Shown here: in pieces, positions 27,165 to 35,927 of the stretch
Numbering within the stretch: the stretch's first letter is position 1
Layout of the letters: each line of letters opens with the position of its first letter
Assembly: GCF_025165815.1 (NCBI RefSeq)
Contig: NZ_JAFFZE010000016.1
Coordinates: 340,047-404,046, forward strand
Direction of reading: 5' to 3'
DNA length: 64,000 bases
DNA from: Actinophytocola gossypii
Lineage (GTDB): Bacteria > Actinomycetota > Actinomycetes > Mycobacteriales > Pseudonocardiaceae
Translations under genes and position numbers: made by a program
The notes under the pieces: model-generated
Told to the model about the DNA's origin: nothing
Seen by the model: only the letters and a program-made list of their open reading frames with translations
The model's database searches: none

Positions 27165-27365
27165 AGTTCCTCGTCAAGGCCCTGACCTGAAGTAGCCCCT
27201 GTCGAGCACCTCGGCTGCGATCCGCTCGCGCAGGATCGACGCGCACTCCTCGAACACCCGGACGACGTCGTGAACCGATATCGAACCGCGTTCGTCAGCC
27301 GACGATACGCGGCGGCTCGTACACCACCTCGCGAATCCACGTCAACAGCACGGAGTCAGGGTGCC
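27165..27365 (-). other. Intergenic stretch with gene remnant and element-like end
   Basis: No intact gene. Just after the PASTA gene stop, AGTTCCTCGTCAAG (27165-27178) differs at one base from the ends of the palindromic element at 33173-33339 (AGTGCCTCGTCAAG). On the minus strand, coding-looking fragments follow in two frames: one ends REVVYEPPRIVG, another contains VHDVVRVFEECASILRERI and ends DRGYFRSGP. This looks like a decayed gene, possibly from a mobile element, but I cannot name it. Confidence 0.3.
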
Positions 27366-27388
27366 GGATCGGGGCCGGTTCGGGTCCG

Positions 27389-29314
27389 TCAGAACAGGCG
27401 GCCGAGGGTGTTCTCGTAGAGGTCGCGGCCGCCCTCGACGGCGTCGCCGACCGTGCCGAGGACCAGGTCGCCGGCGTCGTTGAGCAGTTCGCCGCCGGTG
27501 TCGGTGAGTTCGTTCCAGGCGGAGTCCCAGTCGCCGTTCACGACGTGGCCGCCGGTGTTCCACAGGCCGCTGCCCACGTCCTCGACGATGTCGACGGTTT
27601 CGCGGCCGGCGCCGGCGGCGGCGTCGATCGCCGGGCCGACGATCGGGAGGTCGGACCCGGGCAGCTCGGGCGGCAGGGGCTGGTCCTGCCAGCGCGGCTC
27701 GGTGACGGCGTCGTAGTTGCCGGTCGCGATGTTGCCCAGGTTCCGCAGGGACTCGGTTCCCTCGTCGTAGTAGCCGACGTGGGCGTCGATCGCGTTGCCG
27801 CCGTCGGAGGCGCCGAAGCCGTTGGCGCCGAAGGACTCGTCGTACGGGCCCGTCGACGAACCGTCCGCGGTGAACCAGTCGCCGCTGGTGCCCTGGACGA
27901 CGGGGTCGTGCTCGGTGCTGCCGGCCCAGACGTGGCCTTCGCCGGGGGACAGCTGGTCGGCGTTGGAGGCGCCGACGCCCGGCGAGCCGATGAACGCCAC
28001 GTCGTCGGCGGCCAGGCCGTTCATGCCGGCGTAGCCGACGGTCACGCTGCCGTAGCTGTGGCCGATCACCGTGATGTGCTGGTCGCCCTGGGCGGACGCG
28101 CGGTAACCCTCCACATCCGACACCAGTAGGTCGCCGCCCTCGATGGCGTTGTCGGGGGTCGCCACGCTCATGTCCCACGTCGGCGCGTCGTAGCCCAGCC
28201 AGGCGATGGTGACGTTCCTCGCGTTCGGGTCGGCGGCGTCCATCTGCGCACGCAGCGCGGACGCGTCGCCGTTGGGGAAGCTGGTCAGGGTCGATCCGGT
28301 GCCGGGCACCACGACCGCCACGTTGTCGGCCAGGTCGGGGTTGCCGTACGCGACGGCGAGGATGCCCTCCTGGGCACCGGGGCCGACCGGGTCGTAGGAC
28401 AGGACGTACGCGCCGTCCGGGGACGCCTCGGTGGCCTCGGCCACCCGCTGCTCGGCGGCCTCGGCGTTCTCCAGCTGGCGGGTGACGTCCTGGCGCTGGT
28501 CGAGCAGGTCCGCCAGCTCCGGGTTCTCGCGCAGGGCGCCCTCGTCCGACGGGTCGAGGCCCAGCTCCTCGGCACGCTGCTCGATCCGGGCGTTCAGGTC
28601 CGCGTGCTCGGCGCCCAGCCGGGCCTGGTCGACCTCGATCCGGCGACGGTTGGCGTCGTCGAGCACGTCCGCCGGCAGGCCGCGGAGGCGACCCAGCTCG
28701 TCGTACCTGGTCGCCAGGAGCTGGTCGCGTTCGGTCTCCGACAGGCCGGCCCACCACTGCGCCACGGCGTTCGGGTCCGAGCCGGGCGGGGGAACGGTCA
28801 GGCCGGTGACCGGCGCGGTGCGCGCCCACGACTCGTCGCCGGCCGCCTTCTCGGCGAACGCCGGGGCGATGTGGCCGAGCGCGCCGGCGTACGCGCGAAG
28901 GGTGCGCTCGTAGCCGTCGCGTACGCCGGTGAGGGCCTCGTTCACGCGGGTGGCGAGGGCCTCGGTGGCGGCGGCGTCCATGCCGGACGGGCGCGTGCGC
29001 CAGGCGCGGATCGCGTTGTCGGCGGCGCCGCGCATGGTCCGGTACGCGCCGGCGGCCGCCTCGACGATCAGTTTCGCCTGGCCGAGCCGGTCGTGTGCGG
29101 TGGAGGTCGCGGTGCCGGACAGGTCGGCGCGGGCCGCGAACCCGGTCGCGGCCTCGCCCTGCCAGCCGGAGGCCGCGGTCGAGCCGCCGCCGTCGATGGC
29201 CGCGCGGGCGTCGGTGAGGGCGGACATCGCGGAGCCGATCGGCTCGGCGACGGCCTCGATTCGGCCGGCGTCGCCGCTGGCCAGCTTGCCGTAGAGGATC
29301 TCCGGGTCGGTCAT
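27389..29314 (-). CDS. DUF1023 alpha/beta hydrolase with WXG-like N-terminal domain
   Basis: A 641-residue protein without signal peptide. Residues about 1-260 are helical, with a W-x-G turn in SGWQGEAATGF, and about 220-330 is charged coiled-coil-like. The DUF1023 alpha/beta hydrolase domain follows: VVVPGTGSTL, nucleophile elbow VIGHSYGS (Ser near 419), FIGSPGVG, and late HVGYYDEGT with a candidate catalytic His. The C-terminal part is Asp/Gly-rich. The ATG overlaps the stop of the EspC-like gene. I infer an enzyme exported by type VII secretion, substrate unknown. Confidence 0.82.
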   Translation of the reverse strand: MTDPEILYGKLASGDAGRIEAVAEPIGSAMSALTDARAAIDGGGSTAASGWQGEAATGFAARADLSGTATSTAHDRLGQAKLIVEAAAGAYRTMRGAADNAIRAWRTRPSGMDAAATEALATRVNEALTGVRDGYERTLRAYAGALGHIAPAFAEKAAGDESWARTAPVTGLTVPPPGSDPNAVAQWWAGLSETERDQLLATRYDELGRLRGLPADVLDDANRRRIEVDQARLGAEHADLNARIEQRAEELGLDPSDEGALRENPELADLLDQRQDVTRQLENAEAAEQRVAEATEASPDGAYVLSYDPVGPGAQEGILAVAYGNPDLADNVAVVVPGTGSTLTSFPNGDASALRAQMDAADPNARNVTIAWLGYDAPTWDMSVATPDNAIEGGDLLVSDVEGYRASAQGDQHITVIGHSYGSVTVGYAGMNGLAADDVAFIGSPGVGASNADQLSPGEGHVWAGSTEHDPVVQGTSGDWFTADGSSTGPYDESFGANGFGASDGGNAIDAHVGYYDEGTESLRNLGNIATGNYDAVTEPRWQDQPLPPELPGSDLPIVGPAIDAAAGAGRETVDIVEDVGSGLWNTGGHVVNGDWDSAWNELTDTGGELLNDAGDLVLGTVGDAVEGGRDLYENTLGRLF

Positions 29315-29628
29315 GACGCCTCCGCCGCGTGCAGGCCGGTGGTGGCGTTCTCGTCGCGACGCTCGTAGTCGTCGGCGCTCGCGACCAGGCCGTCGGCGGC
29401 GTCGTTGACCCAGACCGAGCCGTGCCGGAGGTCGTCGCCGTGCTCGCCGACGAAGGTCGCGAACGCGGTGGCCAGCTCGTCGGCCGCGGCGACCTCGCCG
29501 AGCGCGGCCGGCACGAGCTGGGCGACCGACAGCAGCGCCGCCGCGTCCCCCACGCCGTCCGAGCCCTCGTAGATCCGGTTCGACGCGTCCCGCAGTGTGG
29601 CGGGCTCCACCTGGTAACCGTCGGGCAC
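29311..29628 (-). CDS. EspC-like type VII secretion protein with YxxxD motif
   Basis: A 105-residue helical protein without signal peptide. The pattern VEPATLRDASNRI...ELATAFATFV...AADGLVASADDYERRDEN fits EspC-type (ESX target) proteins, and YERRD near residue 93 matches the YxxxD/E secretion signal. GTG start with GGGAGG upstream. It is coupled by ATGA overlap to the WXG-like hydrolase gene, so the two are likely exported as a pair. Confidence 0.72.
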   Translation of the reverse strand: MPDGYQVEPATLRDASNRIYEGSDGVGDAAALLSVAQLVPAALGEVAAADELATAFATFVGEHGDDLRHGSVWVNDAADGLVASADDYERRDENATTGLHAAEAS

Positions 29629-29725
29629 AGGGTCCTCCCTTGGTTCGGCAAAACGACGCTACCGCGCACCCACGCCGCATAGGGTTCGTTCGCGCACACT
29701 GTGTGCATCCGGGAAGGAGGAGCCC

Positions 29726-30454
29726 ATGCCGGAGTGGACCCCGCGGCGGTGGACCGAGGTGTTCGGCGAGCAGGCGGCGTCGTTCCGCGCGGCGGTGGCG
29801 CAGGCCGACCTCGCCGCGCCGGTGCCGTCCTGTCCGGGGTGGACCTTCACCGAGCTGACCGTGCACGTCGCCCGGTTCCTCGCGCAGGTCACCCGGTACC
29901 TGTCCAGCGGGAGCACCGTCCAGCTCCGGCCGGTCGCCCCCGCGCCGGTCCTGGACCCGCTCGGGCACCTCGACGACGAGCTGGCGCAGGCGACCGTCGC
30001 GCTCGGGGCCGCGCCGGGGAACCGGCCGGTGTGGACGTTCTCCCCCGCCGCGCCCGACCTCGCCCGGGTGTGGCACCGGCGGGCGGCGCACGAGCTGAAC
30101 CTGCGCCGCTGGGACGCCCAGGCCGCGCTGCGCACCCTCGACCCCACCGACCCCGACCAGGCCACCGACGCCATCGACGAGCTGCTCGGCACCCTGCTCG
30201 CCGCCCGGCAGCTGCTCGACGCTCCCCCGTCGAACACCGGCACCGCGGTGGTGTCCACCACGGACCGTCCACACGCGTGGTTCGTCCGGTTGCTGCCGGG
30301 CCAAGCCCCGGAGGTGCGGGCGGCGAACCCGGACGAACCCGCGGACGCGTACCTGACCGGAAAGGCCGCGAACCTGCTCTACCAGCTGTGGGGCCGGATG
30401 CAGTTGACCGGATCGGGTGATGAACGGGTACTCCGCGCGCTCAGAATGAGCTGA
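29726..30454 (+). CDS. DinB-like maleylpyruvate isomerase family protein
   Basis: A 242-residue cytosolic protein of the mycothiol-dependent maleylpyruvate isomerase/DinB-like superfamily. The N-terminal four-helix domain contains the metal-binding pattern (PSCPGWTFTELTVHVARF, HRRAAHELNLRRWDAQ), followed by an SCP2-like C-terminal part (PDEPADAYLTGKAANLLYQLWG). Members use or are linked to mycothiol; the reaction is unknown. The start has GGAAGGAGG just upstream. It sits directly before purF, as does its counterpart in mycobacteria. Confidence 0.82.
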   Translation: MPEWTPRRWTEVFGEQAASFRAAVAQADLAAPVPSCPGWTFTELTVHVARFLAQVTRYLSSGSTVQLRPVAPAPVLDPLGHLDDELAQATVALGAAPGNRPVWTFSPAAPDLARVWHRRAAHELNLRRWDAQAALRTLDPTDPDQATDAIDELLGTLLAARQLLDAPPSNTGTAVVSTTDRPHAWFVRLLPGQAPEVRAANPDEPADAYLTGKAANLLYQLWGRMQLTGSGDERVLRALRMS

Positions 30455-30496
30455 CCGCCACGTCGGCGCGTCGGGGTGTCGCCCCGCTCGGCGACC

Positions 30497-30502
30497 TACA
30501 CT
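30497..30502 (+). promoter_or_regulatory. Possible -10 box TACACT for purF
   Basis: TACACT lies 37 bases upstream of the purF GTG, leaving a short leader that contains the GGGGAG ribosome site. No good -35 was seen. Confidence 0.4.
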
Positions 30503-30539
30503 GGAGTCACCTGACACCGTCCGCAGGGGAGTTGACTCG

Positions 30540-32051
30540 GTGGTCACCGACCGACAAGACGTGCCGGAAACCGAGCCCCGCGAGGAGTGCGGTGTGTTCG
30601 GCGTGTGGGCTCCCGGCGAGGACGTCGCCAAGCTCACCTACTACGGCCTGTACGCGCTTCAACACCGCGGGCAGGAGGCCGCCGGCATCTCGGTGTCCGA
30701 CGGCCAGCGGATCGTGGTCTTCAAGGATCTCGGCCTGGTCAGCCAGGTGTTCGACGAGCAGGTGCTCTCGTCCCTGCGCGGCCACGTCGCGGTGGGCCAC
30801 TGCCGCTACTCCACCACCGGCTCCACCACCTGGGAGAACGCCCAGCCCACGTTCCGCAACACCGCGATCGGCAGCGGGCTGTCCCTCGGCCACAACGGCA
30901 ACCTGGTGAACACCGCCGAACTGCTCGACCGGGCCACCGCGGCCGGCATGCGCACCAACAACGGCGCCACCACCGACTCCGACCTGCTGTGCGGGCTGCT
31001 CGCCTCGGCCGCCGCCGACCGGGGCATCGAGCAGGCCGCCATGGAGCTGCTGCCCGACGTCAAGGGCGCGTTCTGCCTGGTCTTCGCCGACGAGACCACC
31101 CTCTACGCCGCCCGCGACCCGCACGGCGTCCGCCCGCTGGTCATCGGCAGGCTGGAGCGCGGCTGGGTGGTCGCCAGCGAGACCGCGGCGCTGGACATCG
31201 TCGGCGCGTCGTTCGTCCGCGAGGTGGAGCCGGGCGAGCTGCTGGCCATCGACGACGACGGGCTGCGCTCCTCGCGGTTCGCCAACCCGGAGCCGAAGGG
31301 CTGCGTCTTCGAGTACGTCTACCTGGCCCGCCCGGACACCACCATCTCCGGCCGCTCGGTGCACGCCACCCGGGTCGACATCGGCCGCCGGCTGGCCAAG
31401 GAGGCGCCGGTGGAGGCCGACCTGGTCATCCCGGTGCCCGAGTCCGGCACACCGGCCGCGATCGGCTACGCGCAGGGCTCGGAGATCCCCTACGGCCAGG
31501 GCCTGGTCAAGAACGCCTACGTCGGCCGCACCTTCATCCAGCCGTCGCAGACGATCCGCCAGCTCGGCATCCGGCTCAAGCTCAACCCGCTCAAGGACGT
31601 GATCCGCGGCAAGCGGCTGGTCGTGGTGGACGACTCGATCGTCCGCGGCAACACCCAGCGCGCGCTGGTCCGGATGCTGCGCGAGGCGGGCGCGCTGGAG
31701 GTGCACGTGCGGATCGCGTCGCCGCCGGTGCGCTGGCCCTGCTTCTACGGCATCGACTTCGCCTCCCGCGCCGAGCTGGTCGCCAACGGGCTCGACCTGG
31801 AGGGCATCCGCCGGTCGATCGGCGCGGACTCGCTCGGCTACGTCTCGCTCGACGGCCTGGTCGCGGCCAGTGAGCAGCCGCGCAGCCGGCTGTGCACGGC
31901 CTGCTTCGACGGGCAGTACCCGATCGAGCTGCCCGAGGAGACCAGGATCGGCAAGCACCTCCTCGAAGGGCTGGAGAAGGGCGTCGCGGGCTCCGCCGCC
32001 CCGGTCGTGCCCGCCGGATATGGTGCTGGGGACGCACTCCAGCGACCCTGA
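30540..32051 (+). CDS. purF: Amidophosphoribosyltransferase
   Basis: A 503-residue cytosolic enzyme making 5-phosphoribosylamine from PRPP and glutamine, the first step of purine synthesis. After a propeptide of about 16 residues, Cys17 in EECGVFGVW is the glutaminase nucleophile. The PRPP loop LVVVDDSIVRGNT is near 360. Fe-S cluster cysteines typical of the Bacillus-type enzyme are present (KGCVFEY, WPCFYG, RLCTAC). GTG start with GGGGAG upstream. purM follows 40 bases later, as in mycobacteria. Confidence 0.97.
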   Translation: MVTDRQDVPETEPREECGVFGVWAPGEDVAKLTYYGLYALQHRGQEAAGISVSDGQRIVVFKDLGLVSQVFDEQVLSSLRGHVAVGHCRYSTTGSTTWENAQPTFRNTAIGSGLSLGHNGNLVNTAELLDRATAAGMRTNNGATTDSDLLCGLLASAAADRGIEQAAMELLPDVKGAFCLVFADETTLYAARDPHGVRPLVIGRLERGWVVASETAALDIVGASFVREVEPGELLAIDDDGLRSSRFANPEPKGCVFEYVYLARPDTTISGRSVHATRVDIGRRLAKEAPVEADLVIPVPESGTPAAIGYAQGSEIPYGQGLVKNAYVGRTFIQPSQTIRQLGIRLKLNPLKDVIRGKRLVVVDDSIVRGNTQRALVRMLREAGALEVHVRIASPPVRWPCFYGIDFASRAELVANGLDLEGIRRSIGADSLGYVSLDGLVAASEQPRSRLCTACFDGQYPIELPEETRIGKHLLEGLEKGVAGSAAPVVPAGYGAGDALQRP

Positions 32052-32091
32052 GACAGCGACTCTCCGAGACCGACTCCGAGATCCGGGAACG

Positions 32092-33174
32092 ATGACCGAC
32101 AACAGTGACTCCCCGCACGCGACCTACGCCGCCGCGGGGGTGAACATCGAGGCCGGCGAAGAGGCCGTCGAGCAGCTGAAGCCGTTCGCGGAGAAGGCCA
32201 TGCGGCCGGAGGTACTCGGCGGCATCGGCGGGTTCGCCGGCCTGTTCAAGCTCAAGCTCGACCGCTGGCGGGAGCCGATCCTCGCCGCGTCCACCGACGG
32301 CGTCGGCACCAAGATCGCGGTCGCGCAGGCCCTGGACGTGCACGACACCGTCGGCCTCGACCTGGTCGCCATGGTCGTCGACGACCTCGTGGTGTGCGGG
32401 GCCGAGCCGGTGTTCCTGCAGGACTACATCGCCGTCGGCGCGGTCGTGCCGGAGCGGATCGCCGCCCTGGTCAAGGGCATCTCCGACGGCTGTGTGCAGG
32501 CCGGCTGCGCGCTGCTCGGCGGCGAGACCGCCGAGCACCCCGGGCTGATGACCGACGGCGCCTACGACCTGTCGGCCACCGGCATCGGCGTCGTCGAGGC
32601 GGACTCCGTGCTCGGCCCGGAGCGGGTCCGGCCGGGTGACGTGGTGATCGCGATGGGCTCCACCGGGCTGCACTCCAACGGGTTCTCCCTGGCCAGGCAC
32701 GTGCTGCTGGAGATCGGCCGGATGCCGCTGGAAGGGCACGTCGAGGAGTTCGGGCGGACGCTCGGCGAGGAGATGCTGGAACCGACCAGGATCTACGCCA
32801 AGGACTGCCTCGCGGTGGTCGCCGAGGCCGAGGTGCGCACGTTCGCGCACATCACCGGCGGCGGCATGGCGGCCAACGTGGCCAGGGTGATCCCGCCCGG
32901 GCTGCGCGCCGTGCTCGACCGGGGCACCTGGACCCCCGCGCCGGTGTTCTCGATGATCGCCCAGCGCGGCCGGGTGGACCGCGCCGAGATGGAACGCACC
33001 TTCAACATGGGCGTCGGGATGGTGGCCGTGGTGGCCCCCGAGGACGTCGACCGCACGCTCGCGGTGCTCACCGCCCGGCACGTGCCGGCCTGGGTGCTCG
33101 GCGAGATCACCCCGACCGGGGACGACCCGGACGCCCCACGCGCCGAGCTCACCGGGGACCATCCCAGGTTCTAG
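32092..33174 (+). CDS. purM: Phosphoribosylformylglycinamidine cyclo-ligase
   Basis: A 360-residue AIR synthetase. Typical segments are ASTDGVGTKIAVAQ (near 65), CGAEPVFLQDYIA, LLGGETAEHPGLM and HITGGGMAANVARV. It closes the imidazole ring in purine synthesis using ATP. ATG at 32092 is preceded by GGGAA. The stop codon TAG overlaps the first bases of the palindromic element at 33173, so that element was inserted at, or has replaced, the very end of the gene. Confidence 0.97.
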   Translation: MTDNSDSPHATYAAAGVNIEAGEEAVEQLKPFAEKAMRPEVLGGIGGFAGLFKLKLDRWREPILAASTDGVGTKIAVAQALDVHDTVGLDLVAMVVDDLVVCGAEPVFLQDYIAVGAVVPERIAALVKGISDGCVQAGCALLGGETAEHPGLMTDGAYDLSATGIGVVEADSVLGPERVRPGDVVIAMGSTGLHSNGFSLARHVLLEIGRMPLEGHVEEFGRTLGEEMLEPTRIYAKDCLAVVAEAEVRTFAHITGGGMAANVARVIPPGLRAVLDRGTWTPAPVFSMIAQRGRVDRAEMERTFNMGVGMVAVVAPEDVDRTLAVLTARHVPAWVLGEITPTGDDPDAPRAELTGDHPRF

Positions 33175-33339
33175 TGCCTCGTCAGGGAAGGTTGGTGCGT
33201 TTATCGGTGGATCCAGGCGTTCGCTGGCAAGGCGGCGGAAGGTCTCTCATACCGGGTCGTATTCGGGCCTTCCGCCAACGCCGCCAGCGGGCGCCTGGGC
33301 CGCCGAGAAACGTGCCGAACCTTTCTTGACGAGGCACTG
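33173..33339. repeat. 167-bp imperfect palindrome, MITE-like element
   Basis: The two halves are inverted copies along their whole length. Ends AGTGCCTCGTCAGGGAAGGTT (left) and the inverse of AGTGCCTCGTCAAGAAAGGTT (right) match at all but two positions; inner blocks CCAGGCGTTCGCTGGC and CCAGGCGCCCGCTGGC, and GGCGGAAGG, also pair. It has no coding capacity. It starts within the purM stop codon. Such structures fit a non-autonomous mobile element or a large transcript hairpin that ends purFM transcription. No clear target duplication was found. Confidence 0.72.
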
Positions 33340-33396
33340 GCAACCCGTCGGGGGCGGTGCGCCGTCTGACGGGAGAGGCGAGAGGAACGCGGGTTC

Positions 33397-33906
33397 GTGC
33401 AGGACCGGGACACGGAGTTCGGGGAGTACCTCGAGAGCCGCGCCGTCGTCATGCGCCGGACCGCTTACCTGCTGTGTGGAGGCGATTGGCATCGGGCGGA
33501 GGATCTCGTGCAGACCACGCTGACGAAGATCTACGTCGCCTGGTCCCGCATCCGGCGCGACGGCAGCGTCGACGCGTACTCCCGCAAGATCATGGTGCGG
33601 GCCGCGATCGACGAGTCCCGGCGGGCCTGGCGGCGGCGCGAGTCCCCGGTCGAGACGCTGCCGGAGACGCCGAGCGCGCCGCACCAGGTCGAGGAGTCGG
33701 TGGACGTGCGCCGGGCGCTGTCCCAGCTTCCGGCCGGCCAGCGGGCGGTCGTGGTGCTGCGGTACTGGGAGGACCTGTCGGTCGCCGAGACCGCGGCGGC
33801 GCTCGGCAAGAGCGAGGGCACGATCAAGAGCCAGGCGGCGAAGGGCCTGGCGTCGATGCGGCGGATGCTGTCCAGCGACGAACCGGCGGGGGCGGGTGAG
33901 GCATGA
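33397..33906 (+). CDS. SigE-family ECF sigma factor
   Basis: A 169-residue sigma-70 family factor. Region 2 (FGEYLESRAVVMRRTAYLLC, DLVQTTLTKIYVAW) and region 4 (LPAGQRAVVVLRYWEDLSVAETAAALG, SEGTIKSQAAKGL) are both complete. The pattern is that of the actinobacterial SigE family (Streptomyces-type small ECF factors). GTG start. Its stop overlaps the start of the next gene (ATGA), which encodes a membrane protein likely to act on it. Confidence 0.93.
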   Translation: MQDRDTEFGEYLESRAVVMRRTAYLLCGGDWHRAEDLVQTTLTKIYVAWSRIRRDGSVDAYSRKIMVRAAIDESRRAWRRRESPVETLPETPSAPHQVEESVDVRRALSQLPAGQRAVVVLRYWEDLSVAETAAALGKSEGTIKSQAAKGLASMRRMLSSDEPAGAGEA

Positions 33907-34721
33907 GCGGCGACAACGACGGCGACGACGTCAAGCGGTGGTTGGGCAGCGCGCTGTCCGACGAGCCCCCGCTGCGGCTCGACCGGGACGCGGTGCTCCG
34001 GCAGGGCAGGCGCAGGTTGCGGAACCGCAGGCTGTTGGCGGCCGGCGGCTCCGGAGCCGCGGTGGTGGCCGCCGTGGTCGGCACGGTGCTGGTCACCGGG
34101 CTGGTGAGCGAGGAGCCGTCGCTGCCCCCGGCCGCCGGCCAGACCGAGCGGCCACCGGTGTCGGCCTCGACCACGCAGTCCCCGCCGTCGAGCACGACCA
34201 CCCGGAAGCCGCCGTCGGCGTCCACGGTCGACGACAACAGCGTCCGGCTGATGGCCGGGCTGACCACGTCCGGCCTGCTGCCCGACAACGCGAAGCTCCG
34301 ACCGCCGCCCGGCGCGGACGGCGAGGTGACGTTCCGGCTGACCGACGGCCGGACCTACCAGCTGACGACCGACGTGCACACGGCGGACGGCGATGGTTCG
34401 CTGTCGGTGCTGGTCGAGCCGCCGGGCGTGCACCCCGGCACGACGTGCGACGTGCCGGGGACGCCGTTCGCGCACTGCGACGTGCGTGAGGAGTACGACC
34501 TGCCGATGGCGGTGGCGGTGCAGAAGCTGGCGGGCGGCGAGCTGCGGCGGTGGGTCCGGTCGGCGCGCCCGGACGGCACGTTCGTGACGGTCGTCGCGTC
34601 GAACCTGTCGGAGAGCGCCCGGCAACGCGGTGACCGGGTCAGCTACGACAAGCCGACCGTGGTGCCGGAGAAGAAGCTGATCGCGATCGCCGCGCTGCCG
34701 GAGTTCGTGCTCCATGGATGA
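33903..34721 (+). CDS. Membrane protein coupled to the sigma factor (putative regulator)
   Basis: A 272-residue single-pass protein. The cytosolic N-terminus (about 1-45) contains EPPLRLDRDAVLRQGRRRLRNRR, a segment also present in the 63066-63863 protein (EPPLRLDPDALMATARRQVRRR). A membrane helix follows (about 46-67), then a Thr/Ser/Pro linker and an external domain with two Cys. Layout suggests a membrane anti-sigma or sigma-associated sensor, though no zinc-type anti-sigma motif is seen. It overlaps arfB by eight bases. Confidence 0.75.
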   Translation: MSGDNDGDDVKRWLGSALSDEPPLRLDRDAVLRQGRRRLRNRRLLAAGGSGAAVVAAVVGTVLVTGLVSEEPSLPPAAGQTERPPVSASTTQSPPSSTTTRKPPSASTVDDNSVRLMAGLTTSGLLPDNAKLRPPPGADGEVTFRLTDGRTYQLTTDVHTADGDGSLSVLVEPPGVHPGTTCDVPGTPFAHCDVREEYDLPMAVAVQKLAGGELRRWVRSARPDGTFVTVVASNLSESARQRGDRVSYDKPTVVPEKKLIAIAALPEFVLHG

Positions 34722-35139
34722 CCTGGTGGTGACCCCGCAGCTGGTGATCCCGGACGGCGAGCTGCGGGAACGGTTCTCCCGGTCCTCCGGGCCCGGCGGG
34801 CAGGGCGTGAACACGACGGACAGCCGGGTGGAGCTGTCGTTCGACGTCGCGCGCTCCCCGTCGGTGCCGGAGTCGCTGCGGGAGCGGCTGGTGTCCCGGC
34901 TGGGCGGGCGGCTGGTGGACGGGGTGCTCACCGTGACGGCGAGCACCCAGCGAGCGCAGCTGGCGAACCGGATGGCGGCCCGGGAGCGGCTGGCGTCGAT
35001 GCTGCGCGCGGCCGCGGAGCCCCCGCCGCCGCGCCGCCGCCCCACCAAGCCGACGAAGGGCTCGAAGGAACGCCGGCTGTCGGCGAAGAAGCGCCGGAGC
35101 GAGGTCAAACGGGGCCGCCGCGCCCGCCCGGACGACTGA
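34714..35139 (+). CDS. arfB: Alternative ribosome-rescue factor ArfB (YaeJ)
   Basis: A 141-residue peptidyl-tRNA hydrolase that frees stalled ribosomes. The catalytic loop SSGPGGQGVN contains the GGQ motif (28-30). The C-terminal tail is long and basic (KPTKGSKERRLSAKKRRSEVKRG-type, given here in part), as needed to enter the mRNA channel. Length is normal. It overlaps the preceding membrane protein gene by eight bases in another frame. Confidence 0.93.
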   Translation: MDDLVVTPQLVIPDGELRERFSRSSGPGGQGVNTTDSRVELSFDVARSPSVPESLRERLVSRLGGRLVDGVLTVTASTQRAQLANRMAARERLASMLRAAAEPPPPRRRPTKPTKGSKERRLSAKKRRSEVKRGRRARPDD

Positions 35140-35190
35140 GGCGGGCTTATTCGGTGGCCGGCCGGGCGCGGGGTCTGGTTGCGTGGCCGG

Positions 35191-35919
35191 ATGAGCGGAT
35201 TCGACGACCCCGCGTTCTTCGGGGACCGGTGGGCACGACGGTTCGAGGATCTGACCTCGGGGCCCGATCCGACCGCGGCGGTGGAGTTCCTCGCCCCGCT
35301 CGCCGGGGACGGCGGCCGGGTGCTGGAGCTGGCGATCGGCGGCGGCCGGGTCGCGTTGCCGCTGGCCGCGCGCGGGCTCGCGGTCGAAGGCGTCGAGGCG
35401 TCGGCGGCGGTGGCCGAGCGGCTGCGGGCCGCGCCGGGCGGGGACGCGGTGCCGGTGGCCGTCGCGGACATGGCGGACGTGCCGGTCGACGGGCCGTTCC
35501 GGCTGGTGTACCTGGTGTGGAACTCGCTGTTCAACCTGACCAGCCAGGAGCGCCAGGTCGACTGCTTCCGCAACGTGGCGCGGGTGCTCGAACCGGGCGG
35601 GACGTTCGTCATCGAGTGTTACGTGCCCGACCAGGGCCAGGGGGTGACGGCGAGCGCCGTCACCGAGGACTCCGCCACGATCACCGTCACCCACCACGAC
35701 CCGGTGGCGCAGCGGCTCACCAAGCAGCACATCACGTTGAGCGAGCAGGGGACGCGCCTGCTGCCCGTCGCCCACCGGTACTGCTGGCCCGGTGAGCTGG
35801 ACCTGATGGCCCGGCTCGCCGGGCTGCGGCTGCGGGAACGGCACGCGGACTGGCACCGCGTCCCGTTCACCTCGGACAGCCGCTCGCACGTCTCCGTGTA
35901 CGAGCGTCCGCTGCCATGA
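35191..35919 (+). CDS. Class I SAM-dependent methyltransferase
   Basis: A 242-residue methyltransferase. Motif I is GGRVLELAIGGGRVALPLA (near 45-63, with an Ile-Gly-Gly variant), then the acidic end of strand 2 (VEGVEASAA) and motif II/III (VADMADVPV, RVLEPGGTFVIECY). ATG at 35191 is taken; a TTG four codons upstream is also in frame. The substrate is unknown. Its stop overlaps the ATG codons before the next gene. Confidence 0.82.
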   Translation: MSGFDDPAFFGDRWARRFEDLTSGPDPTAAVEFLAPLAGDGGRVLELAIGGGRVALPLAARGLAVEGVEASAAVAERLRAAPGGDAVPVAVADMADVPVDGPFRLVYLVWNSLFNLTSQERQVDCFRNVARVLEPGGTFVIECYVPDQGQGVTASAVTEDSATITVTHHDPVAQRLTKQHITLSEQGTRLLPVAHRYCWPGELDLMARLAGLRLRERHADWHRVPFTSDSRSHVSVYERPLP

Positions 35920-35927
35920 TGGGGGGC

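Noticed and set aside
33201-33452. Minus-strand open frame over the palindromic element
   Set aside because: It is created by the inverted repeat and runs into the sigma factor gene antisense; no protein family is recognisable.
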